Under the pieces are notes generated by a model. That model was not told where the DNA came from. It saw only the letters and a program-made list of their open reading frames with translations, and searched no databases. From an uncultured Selenomonadales bacterium (lineage in GTDB: Bacteria > Bacillota > Negativicutes > Selenomonadales > Selenomonadaceae): a stretch of 53,368 nucleotides of DNA. The translations under genes and the position numbers were made by a program. Where the stretch lies: NCBI GenBank assembly GCA_937877545.1, contig CALFJE010000150.1, positions 1 through 53,368 on the forward strand. The letters run 5' to 3'. This document shows, one piece after another, positions 25,434-34,711 of this stretch (positions are counted from its first letter, which is position 1; every line of letters begins with the position of its first letter).

Positions 25434-25462
25434 GGCTTGTCTGCCTTCCACAAACGCAATAA

Positions 25463-25492
25463 AAAACCGCCGCCCCTTCGGACGACGGTTTT
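25463..25492. terminator. Bidirectional terminator between converging operons
   Basis: AAAACCGCCG and CGACGGTTTT form a stem with A- and T-runs on opposite sides. It separates the rightward restriction operon from the leftward bamA operon. Confidence 0.8.
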
Positions 25493-25496
25493 AAGT

Positions 25497-27536
25497 TTAA
25501 AATGAAGTGCCTATGCTGAAATGGAATCTGCCGCCTTGCGAGCCGCGCCCGTAGTCCAAGCGGAAAGGCCCCATGGGCGTATTCAGCGCAAGCCCCAAGC
25601 CGACGGAGCCTTTGATGTTTTTGGGACTTAAGCCCGTATCCCAGACGCCGCCCCAATCGGTGAAGAGTGCGCCTTGAACTTTCTTTGCGAGCGGGAAACG
25701 ATATTCCAAGGTGCCGAGGATCATGCGGTCGCCGCGAAATTGGTCGTCGCGATAGCCGCGCAGAGAGCCTTGCCCGCCCAAACGGAATTGGTTAAATTCG
25801 GTCATGTCGCCGTGCCCGTAGCCGTACATGCCGCGCAACGCCCAAACTTGCGAATGATCGCCCGCCTTTATGTAGTGCTGATGTTCGATAGCCGCCTTTT
25901 GATAATCGAAGTCGCCGCCCAAAATCCCGCCGAATTCGAGCGACAGATTAACCTTGTTGCCGGTCGTCGGGTCGTAGATATTATCGCGGGTATCGGTGAC
26001 GTGTTCCAAGATGATACTGCGCGTCGTGCCGAAATTTTTCTTGCGCCAGGAGCGATAATCCCAAGTGGAGCGGTCGCCGGCATTGCCGCTGGAGACGTGG
26101 CGGACGTATTTATCCTTGCGGTGGCGGAAGGTGATAAAGTTCGTGGAATATTCGCTGACGGGTCGGCTGAAAGTGAATTCGCCGCCCGAATACTTGCGCA
26201 TATACTCTTCCTTGAAGTGTCCGCGAGTATCGTAGTCGTTATAGGCGTAGGTGCGATTGTACAGCTGGAAGCGGACGGCGGTTTCGCGGTGGTCAAGCCA
26301 CGGGTGCTTATAGGAAAAAACGTAGCCGTGGGCGTCGGTTTCGTCGCCGCTCTTTTCGTACATGATAGAAATCGAATCGCCCGTGCCGTGGAAATTTGTA
26401 TCGCTGACGCTGACCATGCCGATAATACCGTCGGCGGAGGAATAGCCCGCGCCTATGCCGAAGGTGCCGGTGCGTTTCTCCTTGACGTTAATCTCCATGA
26501 TAATCGCGTTCGGTTCGACGCCGGGATTCATTTTTATATTAACGTCCTCGAAAAAGCCGAGGTTGTAGACGCGTTGCATACTGCGCCGCGCAAGCTTGGC
26601 ATTAAAGGGCGTGCCGACCTCTTGGCGCATTTCGCGGAGGATAACTTTGTCCTTGGTCTTCTTGTTGCCCTTGACGGCGTAGCCTTCCAGAATGCCCTCG
26701 TTAATCTTGAGGGTGAGGACGCCTTCCTTGTCGATATTTATGTCGGTTATCTTCATGAGGATAAAGCCCTCGTCGTGATAATCCTCCTGAATGGCGGCAA
26801 TGTTATCGTGCAGGGTGTTGCTGTTGAGGACTTCGCCGCGCCGCACCTTCATGAATTGCTCCAGCTCGTCCTTATCGTAAAGGGTATTGCCCGTGAAAAT
26901 AATATCCTTGAGCACGGGATTTTCCAAGACGTGGAAGGTCATAACGATGCCTTCGGGGATTGTCTCGAAGGTCTGATAAGCCTCGTAGAAATAGCCGGTG
27001 TTGATAAGGGCGTTACGGTCGCGCAGAGCCGCCGCGCCGCTGAAGGTGTCACCTACGTGTTCAAGCACAGCCGCCTTGACGGTTGGCAACGTGTAATTGC
27101 TCGCGCCCTCAAACACGATGTCGACGATGGTTTTGCCCTCGAATTGCTTATAGTACTCCAAAATCTGCGTGTCGACTTGCGAACGATACGGTTCGGGCGT
27201 CGGAGCGGGCGTATCGGGCTTAGCCTCCTCTGCGGCGGTCTTAGGCTCGGTGTCGGCAGGAGTCGCGGCTTTGTCTTCAACCTTAGCGGGCATGTCAACC
27301 TGCGCGGGTGTCTCGTCGTCAAGTTTCGTGGGAATTTCGGCTACGTCTTCAACCTTGGCGGGCGTTTCGACCTGCGCGGGAGCCTCAGTTTCGACTTCGG
27401 GAGTATCGGCGGATTCTTGGAAAGGCTCATTGACTATGGGAGCCGCCTCGCCGCTTGCGAAGCAAAAGAGCAATGGCAAGGTCATAGTCGCCGCCAGCAA
27501 TGCTCGTTTTCTTCGCGAAAGTTTTTTGGCTTTCAA
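25497..27536 (-). CDS. bamA: Outer-membrane protein assembly factor BamA (Omp85)
   Basis: A 679-residue Omp85 protein that folds beta-barrel proteins into the outer membrane. A signal peptide (residues 1-32, ALLAATMTLPLLFCFASG) is followed by a low-complexity Pro/Ala/Val/Glu linker (residues 40-110, repeated TPAQVETPAKVED). Three POTRA-like units lie at 115-350 (IVDIVFEGASNYTLP, KDIIFTGNTLY, YAVKGNKKTKDK), and a C-terminal barrel covers 360-679 with the lid-lock type motif LRGYRDDQF and a terminal Phe (FHFSIGTSF). The number of POTRA domains is lower than the five of E. coli, as in Negativicutes. TTG start, GGAGG upstream. Last gene of the envelope operon. Confidence 0.94.
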   Translation of the reverse strand: MKAKKLSRRKRALLAATMTLPLLFCFASGEAAPIVNEPFQESADTPEVETEAPAQVETPAKVEDVAEIPTKLDDETPAQVDMPAKVEDKAATPADTEPKTAAEEAKPDTPAPTPEPYRSQVDTQILEYYKQFEGKTIVDIVFEGASNYTLPTVKAAVLEHVGDTFSGAAALRDRNALINTGYFYEAYQTFETIPEGIVMTFHVLENPVLKDIIFTGNTLYDKDELEQFMKVRRGEVLNSNTLHDNIAAIQEDYHDEGFILMKITDINIDKEGVLTLKINEGILEGYAVKGNKKTKDKVILREMRQEVGTPFNAKLARRSMQRVYNLGFFEDVNIKMNPGVEPNAIIMEINVKEKRTGTFGIGAGYSSADGIIGMVSVSDTNFHGTGDSISIMYEKSGDETDAHGYVFSYKHPWLDHRETAVRFQLYNRTYAYNDYDTRGHFKEEYMRKYSGGEFTFSRPVSEYSTNFITFRHRKDKYVRHVSSGNAGDRSTWDYRSWRKKNFGTTRSIILEHVTDTRDNIYDPTTGNKVNLSLEFGGILGGDFDYQKAAIEHQHYIKAGDHSQVWALRGMYGYGHGDMTEFNQFRLGGQGSLRGYRDDQFRGDRMILGTLEYRFPLAKKVQGALFTDWGGVWDTGLSPKNIKGSVGLGLALNTPMGPFRLDYGRGSQGGRFHFSIGTSF

Positions 27537-27568
27537 AAGTTAAACCTCCTTGGAGTTAGAATGCGTTC

Positions 27569-30500
27569 CTAAAATTTATATCGCGCCTCAAAGCTTATGA
27601 TGTAGTCCTTGCCCTCGCGCTCCAGCGTCAAGCCGAAATTGTCATTGAAGTCGTATTGGACGCCGTAGCGATTGACGTGGTGACTGCCGAAGCCGCGGGT
27701 ATAGCGGAGCATAAGCTTATCGTTGACGTACTTGCCGATTTTGACGTTATAATCCCTGTCGCGGTCGCCGGCATTTTGTTCGCCGGGCGTGTGACGCTCA
27801 AGCATGGAGCCGGAGCCTCTGGAGACGGTCAAGCGGTCAATGCCCAGCGTGCGTTTCAAGGCTTCCTCAATATCGGACAGCACCGTCATACGCAAGCCAA
27901 TCGCCAAAGCGTCAGCCGTGGAAATGTCGCCGCCCTCCGAATACGATTCGCGCAAGGTCAGCAAGCGAATAATTTCCGCCTCGCTCATGTCGGGGCTGGA
28001 CGTCAGCTTGAAGTCCATCTTATCAATCGTGCCGTTGACGCTCAGGAAAACTTTCGTCCTGTCGATTTTGGTTTCGGCGAAGAAGTGAACCGTCGGGAAG
28101 AAGCTGCCAATCTGATTGAAATGCGCCTCGCCCTCGCGAATATTAAACACAGATTCAACATAAGTCAAGGTACCGCCGCGCTTAACGTAGATTGAGCCGG
28201 AAGTTTTGGGGTGGTCGGTGGTGCCCGCGAAGTGCGCATTGCCCGCGAAATACATATCGTAAAGATTGTTGCTGTAGAAGTGAACTTTTTCGCCGAGGTT
28301 AAGCGACACGTCAAGAATCAGACTTGGCAACGGGTCGTCGGAGGTGGGAATGGCAGGCATACTTATGCGACACCTGTCGAGGTTAATCTGCCCCGAAAAC
28401 TTCGGCAACGTCCTGCGAAAGATTTGCCCCTCGCTGAAATTAAAATTGGCATTGAACAGCCCCTTGTAATAATCGCTGTCAATGTCGAGGTCGTTCGCCG
28501 CGAAGTCGAAATTATAATCCTTGAACTCAAAGCCCGCGAAGTTAAAGCCGCCCGTCGTGGCGAAGGTGCCGCCGCCGATATTCCCCGAAAAATTTTCAAT
28601 GTCAAAGCGTTCGCCCTTGAGGAGCATGGAAATATTTATGTGCTCGATGAGGCTCTTCATGCCCTTGACCTTGATTGAGCCGTCATTGAGCGCGATTTGC
28701 CCGTTGAATTGCGGATGCGCCGCCGTGCCCGTGATTTTAACCGAGCCTTCCAATGCGCCGACGCCGAAGGATATAAACTTATCGCTAAGGACGGGCAACA
28801 GGCTCAAGTCTGCGCCGTCGAGAGAAACCGTCAAGTTCAGCTGTTCGTTATCGGGCAGATTGTCTTTGGAGCGGGCGGTCAACGCTCTGAACGGAACGAA
28901 GCCTTTCATGTTCGCGCCGTAGGTTTTGCCCGCGAGTTCGCGCTGAACCGTAAGCTCCTCCACGTTGACACGACCGTCCTTAAGCAAAAAGTGCCCGTGT
29001 AACAAATCGAACGTCGCGCCTTTGATGGTGCCCGTCGCCGTCCAAAGCATTTCGCCGAACGGATTATCGACGGTGCCCGAAAGTTTGGCAACGATGTTCG
29101 ACACGCCCGTCATATCCAAATCAAGACCCGTCGCCGCGCCGAGCATGCCCAATTCAATCTCCTTGGTGACCAAAGTCAAATCCAGCTTGCCGCCGAGATT
29201 TGCCGTCCCGCGCAGATTGAGCGTACCCTTATCGCCCTGCTTGCCTTCCAGTTGCGTAACGGTGAGCACGTTGTCAATCAAGCTTACGTCGACCGCGATG
29301 CCGTGAATGTCGTAGCCCGCGAAGGTGCCTTGAGAAATTTCGCCCGTCAAGGAGCCGCGAGGTTTGGAGAGCGTGCCGTTGACAATGATTTTGCTGTTGA
29401 GCGTGCCGTCGAGGAGATTGTTGTTTACGTTAAAAATGGTGAATAAGTTCGCGATATTGGCGTCGGTCAAGTCCAACGAGCCGTTCAAAGCCTCGGTGTC
29501 GGTTTTGAACGTGAGTTGCGCTTGAGAGTGTCCGTTGCCGTTCATGAAGTGGAAATCCTTCAAGTAGGCGGTGGCGTTTTCGTAGGAAAAATGCCCGTAA
29601 ATATCTGTGAGCGCGACGCCGTTAAGATAAATTTCGTCCGCCGTCAAAGAGCCGTCGAAAATCGGCGCGGCGGGCGTCCCCTTTATAATTCCCGTAAAAG
29701 TCGTGTGCCCTGCGGCGGTATAATTTTCGGGGAGCTTGGCTTGAAAGCGTTCCAAACGAATATCCTTGCCCTCGACCTTGAAGTCCATAACCTGCGTGGT
29801 CTTGTCGATAGTGCCGTTAAGAATCATGTCAACCATTGGCGAGGTAATTTCAAAATCGCGGAGGTGAACGGTATCGCCGTCGAGGGAATATTCGCCGGTC
29901 ATGCCGCTTAGCAACACGCCGCGATAGGAGCCGCGCTTGAACTTGATATTGCCGGTGACTTGCGGGTTATCGAGGGTGCCGGTTATCTTGACGGTGTTTG
30001 AGACGTTGCCGGTAATTTCCTGGTCGGGCGCGACGAGCGCGGCAATATCCTCTGCGCGGACGTCGGTTGTGTCAAGTTGGAGGTCAATCAGCTTATCCCC
30101 CGTCAAGCCGACTAAACCCTCGATGACCTTCCACTTCAACGCGCCGTCCTTTTCCAGAGTAAAATCGTCGATGTGAATTTCGTTGAGACTGCCCGACGCC
30201 GTTAGCTTAATCGAATCGTAGGGTTGCTTAAAGAGCGTGCCCTTTTGGTCGGCGAGGCTGACGGCGGAAAGCAGGAGCGTCACGTCGGGATTGTCCGAGT
30301 TGCCGTGAACGGTGCCTTTGAAGTCGGCAAGCCCGCTCATATCAAGCAGGTCGTTGAAACGTTTGGCAAGCGACAGGTCGACGTGTGCTCCGTAGAAATT
30401 TAAATCCAAACGCCCGCTACCCTTGACGGTGCCCTCCAAACCGAGCGTGCCGCCGTCGGGGATTTTCGCGCTGAGGTAGTCGAGCGTCAAATCGGCGTCG

Positions 30501-31939
30501 GTAAAATAAAAAGAAGCGTTCGCTTCATTGAGCCGCAAGCCGTCGAATTCGAGGGCGGTCGCCTGCGCGGAGCCGTAAATCTTCATGGGAGCGTTGCCGC
30601 CGTTAATGCCGAGGTCGGCGGAAATTTTCCCGTCGAGGTTGAGTTCGGTATTAACGAGCTTGCAAATCGTGGCGGCGTCGAGGGCTGTGGCTTTGACGTT
30701 GGCATTATAAGAGCGGTCGGACGTTTTAACCTCAACGGTGCCCGCGACGTTGCCGCCGCAAATATCCGCGCTGAGGTCGTTAAGGTAAAGCATATCGCCG
30801 ACGTAGTGAAGTTTGGTCGAGACGTTATCGGCGTAAAGATTTTCGTAGCCGAGGCGCGGGGAATAAATATCGGCGTCGACGACGGGATTTTTTGCGGTGC
30901 CGACCAGGTGCGCTTGAACGGAAGCCGCGCCGTCAATGCCGATGTCGCTGATAATGGCGGAGGGCGCGAAGCTGTCTGATTCGGCGTGAATGTCGAAAAA
31001 AGTTTCGTCGGTGTCGAGGCGAATTGTGCCGCCCGCCGAGGCTTGCTGACCGTTGGCGGTTGCGGTGGCGTTCAGAATAACTTCGCGCTCGTTGAAGGCA
31101 ACATTGCCGTTGATATTGGCAACGTCGGTGTCTTCGACCTTAACGGCGGCGTTTTTAATCTGCGCGGAGCCGAGGTAACTTAAAGTGTTATCGCGGCGCA
31201 GGACGTTCAAGGTAAAGTGCTCCGCCTTGCCGCCGAGGATTTGAACGCCTTCGGGGAGGGTATCGGCGGGCAGGTAGGGCAGAATTTTGCCAAAAAAAAT
31301 TTCGTCGACTTCGGCGTTGACGATTTGTTGAGCCTTGCCCAAAGTGCCCGACGCCTTGACTTGTGCGCCGAGGGTCTTGGTGTCGAGCTTGACGGCGACG
31401 GCGTTCATATCCGAGCAATCAGCCGCGCCGACAATTTCCTCAAGCAAAATTTTCTTCCCGTCGAATTCGGCATTGAGCGTGCCGCGTTCGAGGAAAATTT
31501 GGGCGTCGAAGGTGGATTCGCCTTCGCTCTCAAGCTTGATGTCGTTGACGTTCCAAGAATTATCGTCGCGCTTTTTTAAGTTGACGGTGACACCGCTCAG
31601 CTTAATCGCGTCGAGGGCGGCAACGGGGTCGTCGCGCAGAGCCAGGGCTTTGAAGTCAACCTTAGCCTCGTCGACACGCGCAATAAGGGCGTTGTGCTTA
31701 TCGAAAATCGCCACGTCATGAATCGTAACGTCGCTGGTTTGGTCGAGCTTAAAGAGGTCAATGTTGCTCAAATCGAAGTCGCCGATTTTGACGGGCACGC
31801 CCAAAGTTTTGGAGGCAGTCTCCTCCGCCGTCGCCAAAACTTTTTCGATAATCGCCGTGCGTTGCGAATTCACGTAAAGCCCGCCGCCGAGCGCAACAAT
31901 CATCAACGCGCTGACGATAATTTTCAAAAGTGCAATCAC
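27569..31939 (-). CDS. tamB: TamB/YtfN-family translocation and lipid-transport protein
   Basis: A protein of about 1,456 residues with an N-terminal membrane anchor (IALLKIIVSALMIVALGGGLY) and a very long, repetitive beta-rich body typical of AsmA/TamB proteins, which form a hydrophobic groove across the periplasm. The C-terminal DUF490 region is clear (IRLLTLRES, GIDRLTVSRG, LMLRYTRGFG, ending FEARYKF). It lies directly upstream of bamA and is thought to work with an Omp85 protein or in phospholipid transport. Start: GTG at 31937-31939, nine bases from AAGGGGG; a TTG at 31948 is too close to that site. Length is normal for the family. Confidence 0.93.
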   Translation of the reverse strand: MIALLKIIVSALMIVALGGGLYVNSQRTAIIEKVLATAEETASKTLGVPVKIGDFDLSNIDLFKLDQTSDVTIHDVAIFDKHNALIARVDEAKVDFKALALRDDPVAALDAIKLSGVTVNLKKRDDNSWNVNDIKLESEGESTFDAQIFLERGTLNAEFDGKKILLEEIVGAADCSDMNAVAVKLDTKTLGAQVKASGTLGKAQQIVNAEVDEIFFGKILPYLPADTLPEGVQILGGKAEHFTLNVLRRDNTLSYLGSAQIKNAAVKVEDTDVANINGNVAFNEREVILNATATANGQQASAGGTIRLDTDETFFDIHAESDSFAPSAIISDIGIDGAASVQAHLVGTAKNPVVDADIYSPRLGYENLYADNVSTKLHYVGDMLYLNDLSADICGGNVAGTVEVKTSDRSYNANVKATALDAATICKLVNTELNLDGKISADLGINGGNAPMKIYGSAQATALEFDGLRLNEANASFYFTDADLTLDYLSAKIPDGGTLGLEGTVKGSGRLDLNFYGAHVDLSLAKRFNDLLDMSGLADFKGTVHGNSDNPDVTLLLSAVSLADQKGTLFKQPYDSIKLTASGSLNEIHIDDFTLEKDGALKWKVIEGLVGLTGDKLIDLQLDTTDVRAEDIAALVAPDQEITGNVSNTVKITGTLDNPQVTGNIKFKRGSYRGVLLSGMTGEYSLDGDTVHLRDFEITSPMVDMILNGTIDKTTQVMDFKVEGKDIRLERFQAKLPENYTAAGHTTFTGIIKGTPAAPIFDGSLTADEIYLNGVALTDIYGHFSYENATAYLKDFHFMNGNGHSQAQLTFKTDTEALNGSLDLTDANIANLFTIFNVNNNLLDGTLNSKIIVNGTLSKPRGSLTGEISQGTFAGYDIHGIAVDVSLIDNVLTVTQLEGKQGDKGTLNLRGTANLGGKLDLTLVTKEIELGMLGAATGLDLDMTGVSNIVAKLSGTVDNPFGEMLWTATGTIKGATFDLLHGHFLLKDGRVNVEELTVQRELAGKTYGANMKGFVPFRALTARSKDNLPDNEQLNLTVSLDGADLSLLPVLSDKFISFGVGALEGSVKITGTAAHPQFNGQIALNDGSIKVKGMKSLIEHINISMLLKGERFDIENFSGNIGGGTFATTGGFNFAGFEFKDYNFDFAANDLDIDSDYYKGLFNANFNFSEGQIFRRTLPKFSGQINLDRCRISMPAIPTSDDPLPSLILDVSLNLGEKVHFYSNNLYDMYFAGNAHFAGTTDHPKTSGSIYVKRGGTLTYVESVFNIREGEAHFNQIGSFFPTVHFFAETKIDRTKVFLSVNGTIDKMDFKLTSSPDMSEAEIIRLLTLRESYSEGGDISTADALAIGLRMTVLSDIEEALKRTLGIDRLTVSRGSGSMLERHTPGEQNAGDRDRDYNVKIGKYVNDKLMLRYTRGFGSHHVNRYGVQYDFNDNFGLTLEREGKDYIISFEARYKF

Positions 31940-31992
31940 GGCGAGCAACCCCCTTTTAACGATTTGGAATGTGGAGGGAGGAATGGGGAATA

Positions 31993-32034
31993 TTTTTCCA
32001 ATTCCTAATTCCTACTTCCTAATTCCTAACTTCA
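31993..32034. repeat. Heptanucleotide repeat tract upstream of tamB
   Basis: Five imperfect units of the form CTAATTC run between the tolC and tamB genes. Related tracts occur at 9518-9543, 12515-12550, 18977-18992, 33563-33600 and inside the Hsp70-like gene at 41542-41566. Confidence 0.75.
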
Positions 32035-33552
32035 TTTAAAGGCGGTGTCGCGAGTCATTTCGCGTTCGACGGTTTCGGAGGGCAATACGTTCGAGTTTTC
32101 AAAGTCAATCAGCACGACCGGCGCGACCTCATCGGTTTCCGGGACTTCGGCGGCGTCCGCGTTCAAAGCGGCATCTTCACGCGACTCGGCGGCAGTCTTG
32201 CCTTCCTCTTCCGACGCCACGTAGCGCACAACGTCAATCTCAACCGGCACGCCCATATACCTTTCGAGCGACGCACGGGCAGTGTTGTAGTTGTAAAGCG
32301 CGGTGAAGTAGTTGGAACGCGCCTCGGTGAGTTTGCGCGACGCGTCCATAACGTCCAAGTTGGTGCCGACGCCCGCCGCGTATCTGACCTGCGCGATTTT
32401 GTAGTTTTCCTCGCCGAGCACGACCGACGCTTGAGTAGTGGCGATATTCTTTTCGGCGGCGTGGAGCTGGAGGAAAGCCGATTGGACTTCAAGCTGAATT
32501 TGTTCGCGAGTCTGAGCGGCAATCTCTTGCGCACGATTCAAAGCCGCCTCCGCCTGATTGACTTGCGCCCGCGTAATGCCGCCGTCGAAAAGGTTCCACG
32601 ACGCGCTGACGCCGACCGTCCATTGGTCGGTAAGTTTGCCGCTGAAAAGATTTTCGTTGGTAAAGCCCTTGGAAACGGAGCCGTTGACGGAAGGACGCCA
32701 GCCCGCCTTAGCCGAACGAATCGAGGATTCTGCCTGCTTGACGGCGTAATCAGCCATAGCGGCATCTGCGCGGTTTTCCAGCGCATAGGCAGTGCAATCG
32801 CCCAAGTTCAAGTTGTAAGGTCTGTAGCTGAGCGTGTCTTGCGGGCGGATAATGGTGTCGGCGGGCAAGCCGATATAATTATTCAGCTCGGCGACAGCCA
32901 CGTCATATTGATTTTGTATATTAACGAGGTTTTGCATGGCATTGGCAAGCTCGACCTGCGACTCCAACACGTCAACCTTGGCGACCGTGCCGACGCGGAA
33001 TTGAGCATTGACGTTGCGCAAATGCTCCTGCAACGTCACGACCTCCTCCTCGTAAACCTCGATTAAGTTGCGATATTGCAGGACGTCAAAATAATAAATC
33101 GTCGACTGCAGGCGAATGGTCTGCATTGTATTTTCAAGGGACAAATCCGCCGTGGTCAAGCCGTAGCGTGCATATTTGCGCCCCTCTTTGAGACGCCCGC
33201 CTTGATAAATCGGCACACTGACGCCCGCGCTGTTGGTAAAGGAACGATGATAGCTGTAATTGCGATAATAATCGCCGCCGAATTTTTGCCCGCTCAAGTC
33301 CCAGGTGATTTGCGGATTGCTTTGGCGACGCGCCTCGCTCAAGCTCCAAAAGGCTTGTTCGCGTTCGGCGACGGATTCTTTAATGGTGCGGTTATTCTCG
33401 AAGGCGCGTTGGATTGTCTCGTCAAGCGTAACGTTGATGACCTCGGAGGCTGAAACCGTGCCGAAGCCGCCTGAGAAAGCCATTAAGCCCGCGACAAATG
33501 CCGCCGCCAACCTCCTGCGAATTTTCTTTTTGATACGGTTAAAAATTCTCAT
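32032..33552 (-). CDS. tolC: TolC-family outer-membrane efflux channel
   Basis: A 506-residue outer-membrane factor forming the trimeric exit duct for efflux and type I secretion. A signal peptide (residues 1-38, LAAAFVAGLMAFSGGFGTVSA) is followed by two repeated halves of alpha-helical hairpins: TLDETIQRAFENNRTIKESV and CTAYALENRADAAMADY. Beta-strand segments include VSVPIYQGGRLKEG and SWNLFDGGITRAQV. The C-terminus has an extra acidic tail of about 60 residues after the family core. The ATG at 33550-33552 is well spaced from GAGGAG. It follows the lipoprotein adaptor and is the only TolC here, so it may also serve the type I secretion locus at 13-19 kb. Confidence 0.94.
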   Translation of the reverse strand: MRIFNRIKKKIRRRLAAAFVAGLMAFSGGFGTVSASEVINVTLDETIQRAFENNRTIKESVAEREQAFWSLSEARRQSNPQITWDLSGQKFGGDYYRNYSYHRSFTNSAGVSVPIYQGGRLKEGRKYARYGLTTADLSLENTMQTIRLQSTIYYFDVLQYRNLIEVYEEEVVTLQEHLRNVNAQFRVGTVAKVDVLESQVELANAMQNLVNIQNQYDVAVAELNNYIGLPADTIIRPQDTLSYRPYNLNLGDCTAYALENRADAAMADYAVKQAESSIRSAKAGWRPSVNGSVSKGFTNENLFSGKLTDQWTVGVSASWNLFDGGITRAQVNQAEAALNRAQEIAAQTREQIQLEVQSAFLQLHAAEKNIATTQASVVLGEENYKIAQVRYAAGVGTNLDVMDASRKLTEARSNYFTALYNYNTARASLERYMGVPVEIDVVRYVASEEEGKTAAESREDAALNADAAEVPETDEVAPVVLIDFENSNVLPSETVEREMTRDTAFK

Positions 33553-33562
33553 TTCAACCACT

Positions 33563-33600
33563 CCTCATTCCTAATCCCTAATTCCTAATTCCTAATTTTT
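33563..33600. repeat. Heptanucleotide repeat tract upstream of tolC
   Basis: Five consecutive units (CTAATCC, CTAATTC, CTAATTC, CTAATTT and a flanking CTCATTC) fill the gap between the adaptor gene and tolC. They reach into the end of the adaptor coding sequence, whose stop is at 33592. Confidence 0.8.
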
Positions 33601-34554
33601 AATCGGCGTGCCTTCGCGCAGATTGGTCACGCCCTCGACGATAACCGAATCGCCCGCCTTCAAGCCGTCTTTGACGATATAAAAAGTTCCCACTTTGTCG
33701 CCGAGCGTAATGTTTTTGACGGCGGCTTTATTATTTTCAGCGACGTAAACGAAATTGTCTGCGTCGCGATTTTGAACAGCATTTGCGGGGACAAGCAAGG
33801 CGTTGCTGACGTTCAAGCCGTCCAGCTCAATCGTTACGCTCATGCCGGGTAGCAAAAGCCCGTCGTAGTTATCGAAGGTCGCTTCGGCAGTCGAGCCGTC
33901 AAGGATATAAATTTCGCCGCCGATGGGGTAAGGCGTGCCGTCGTCGAACTTGAGCGTGACGTTTAAACCTTGAGCCGTCGCTATGAGCCGCGCCTCTTCC
34001 GCCGAGACTTCAAAGCGCACAGCCACGGGATTTGAGTTGCCGACGGTGGCGATTAGTGTTTCGTTCGCCGTAACCTGCATACCGAGCGGCGCGTCGACCG
34101 AGCCGAGCCGTCCCGACTTTGGCGCGTAGATTATGCCGACGGCGGTTGCCTCCTCCAAAGCCTGAACTTGCGCTTGCAAGTCTTCCGCCGCGAGTTTCAA
34201 TTCTGCGGCTGATTCGTCGTTTGCGGCGAGTGCCTTAGCCAAATCGGTTTTAGCCTTGGCGAGTTCGGTTTTTAGTTGCAGGAGGTCTGAATGCGGACCG
34301 AGTTCGCTGATTTTCAAGATTGGTTGCCCTGCCGTCACGTCGGAGCCTTCTGCGGCGAATCTTTCCATGACGTTGCCCGATACCGGCGCGAAAATTTCTG
34401 TTTCGTCGCTGAGCGTGAGGGTGCCCGCGTGCGTTACGATTAGTGTTCCGCCGGCAGGTTGGATTGTTTGCGTCGTGACTTGCACGGGCTGAACGTTTGA
34501 GCAACCCGCCAACAGAATTATCGTTGCAAAGAGCATTGTGACGAATTTTCTCAT
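33592..34554 (-). CDS. Periplasmic adaptor lipoprotein (RND/MFP family)
   Basis: A protein of about 320 residues of the HlyD/AcrA membrane-fusion family. The N-terminus is a lipoprotein signal (LFATIILLAGCS, Cys at about 17). Then come a barrel-sandwich half (TETEIFAPVSGNVMERFAAEGSDV-like), a short coiled coil (residues 95-135) and the return half IIYAPKSGRLGSV. The end (VIVEGVTNLREGTPIKN) is typical of the family. There is no adjacent pump gene, so it may connect tolC to a pump encoded elsewhere. The ATG at 34552-34554 follows GGAGG. It sits between mlaD and tolC. Confidence 0.88.
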   Translation of the reverse strand: MRKFVTMLFATIILLAGCSNVQPVQVTTQTIQPAGGTLIVTHAGTLTLSDETEIFAPVSGNVMERFAAEGSDVTAGQPILKISELGPHSDLLQLKTELAKAKTDLAKALAANDESAAELKLAAEDLQAQVQALEEATAVGIIYAPKSGRLGSVDAPLGMQVTANETLIATVGNSNPVAVRFEVSAEEARLIATAQGLNVTLKFDDGTPYPIGGEIYILDGSTAEATFDNYDGLLLPGMSVTIELDGLNVSNALLVPANAVQNRDADNFVYVAENNKAAVKNITLGDKVGTFYIVKDGLKAGDSVIVEGVTNLREGTPIKN

Positions 34555-34632
34555 AAGCAATCCTCCCAAACGGCGAAACCTGCGAATTTAGAGGGCGTCA
34601 TGGATAACGCCCTCCCGCGTCTTGTTGCGTGA

Positions 34633-34711
34633 CTTTTGGTCGTCAAAAGAAAGTAGAACACAGACAAAGAGATTCTTATAAATCTTTCTTGCGCGACGGG
34701 AAGAAAGGCTA
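34633..34711 (-). repeat. Two-hairpin 3' element, copy 2
   Basis: Minus-strand relative of 18764-18855, again beginning at a stop codon. Hairpin CTTTCTT/AAGAAAG (34684-34690 with 34701-34707) encloses GCGCGACGGG. A second hairpin, CTTTTG/CAAAAG (34633-34638 with 34644-34649), follows. The stretch 34555-34632 holds only the adaptor gene's ribosome site and nothing else notable. Confidence 0.65.

Noticed and set aside
25674..27572. 632-codon rightward frame
   Set aside because: It lies opposite bamA and mirrors its codon bias; it has no proper ribosome site and the bamA reading is certain.
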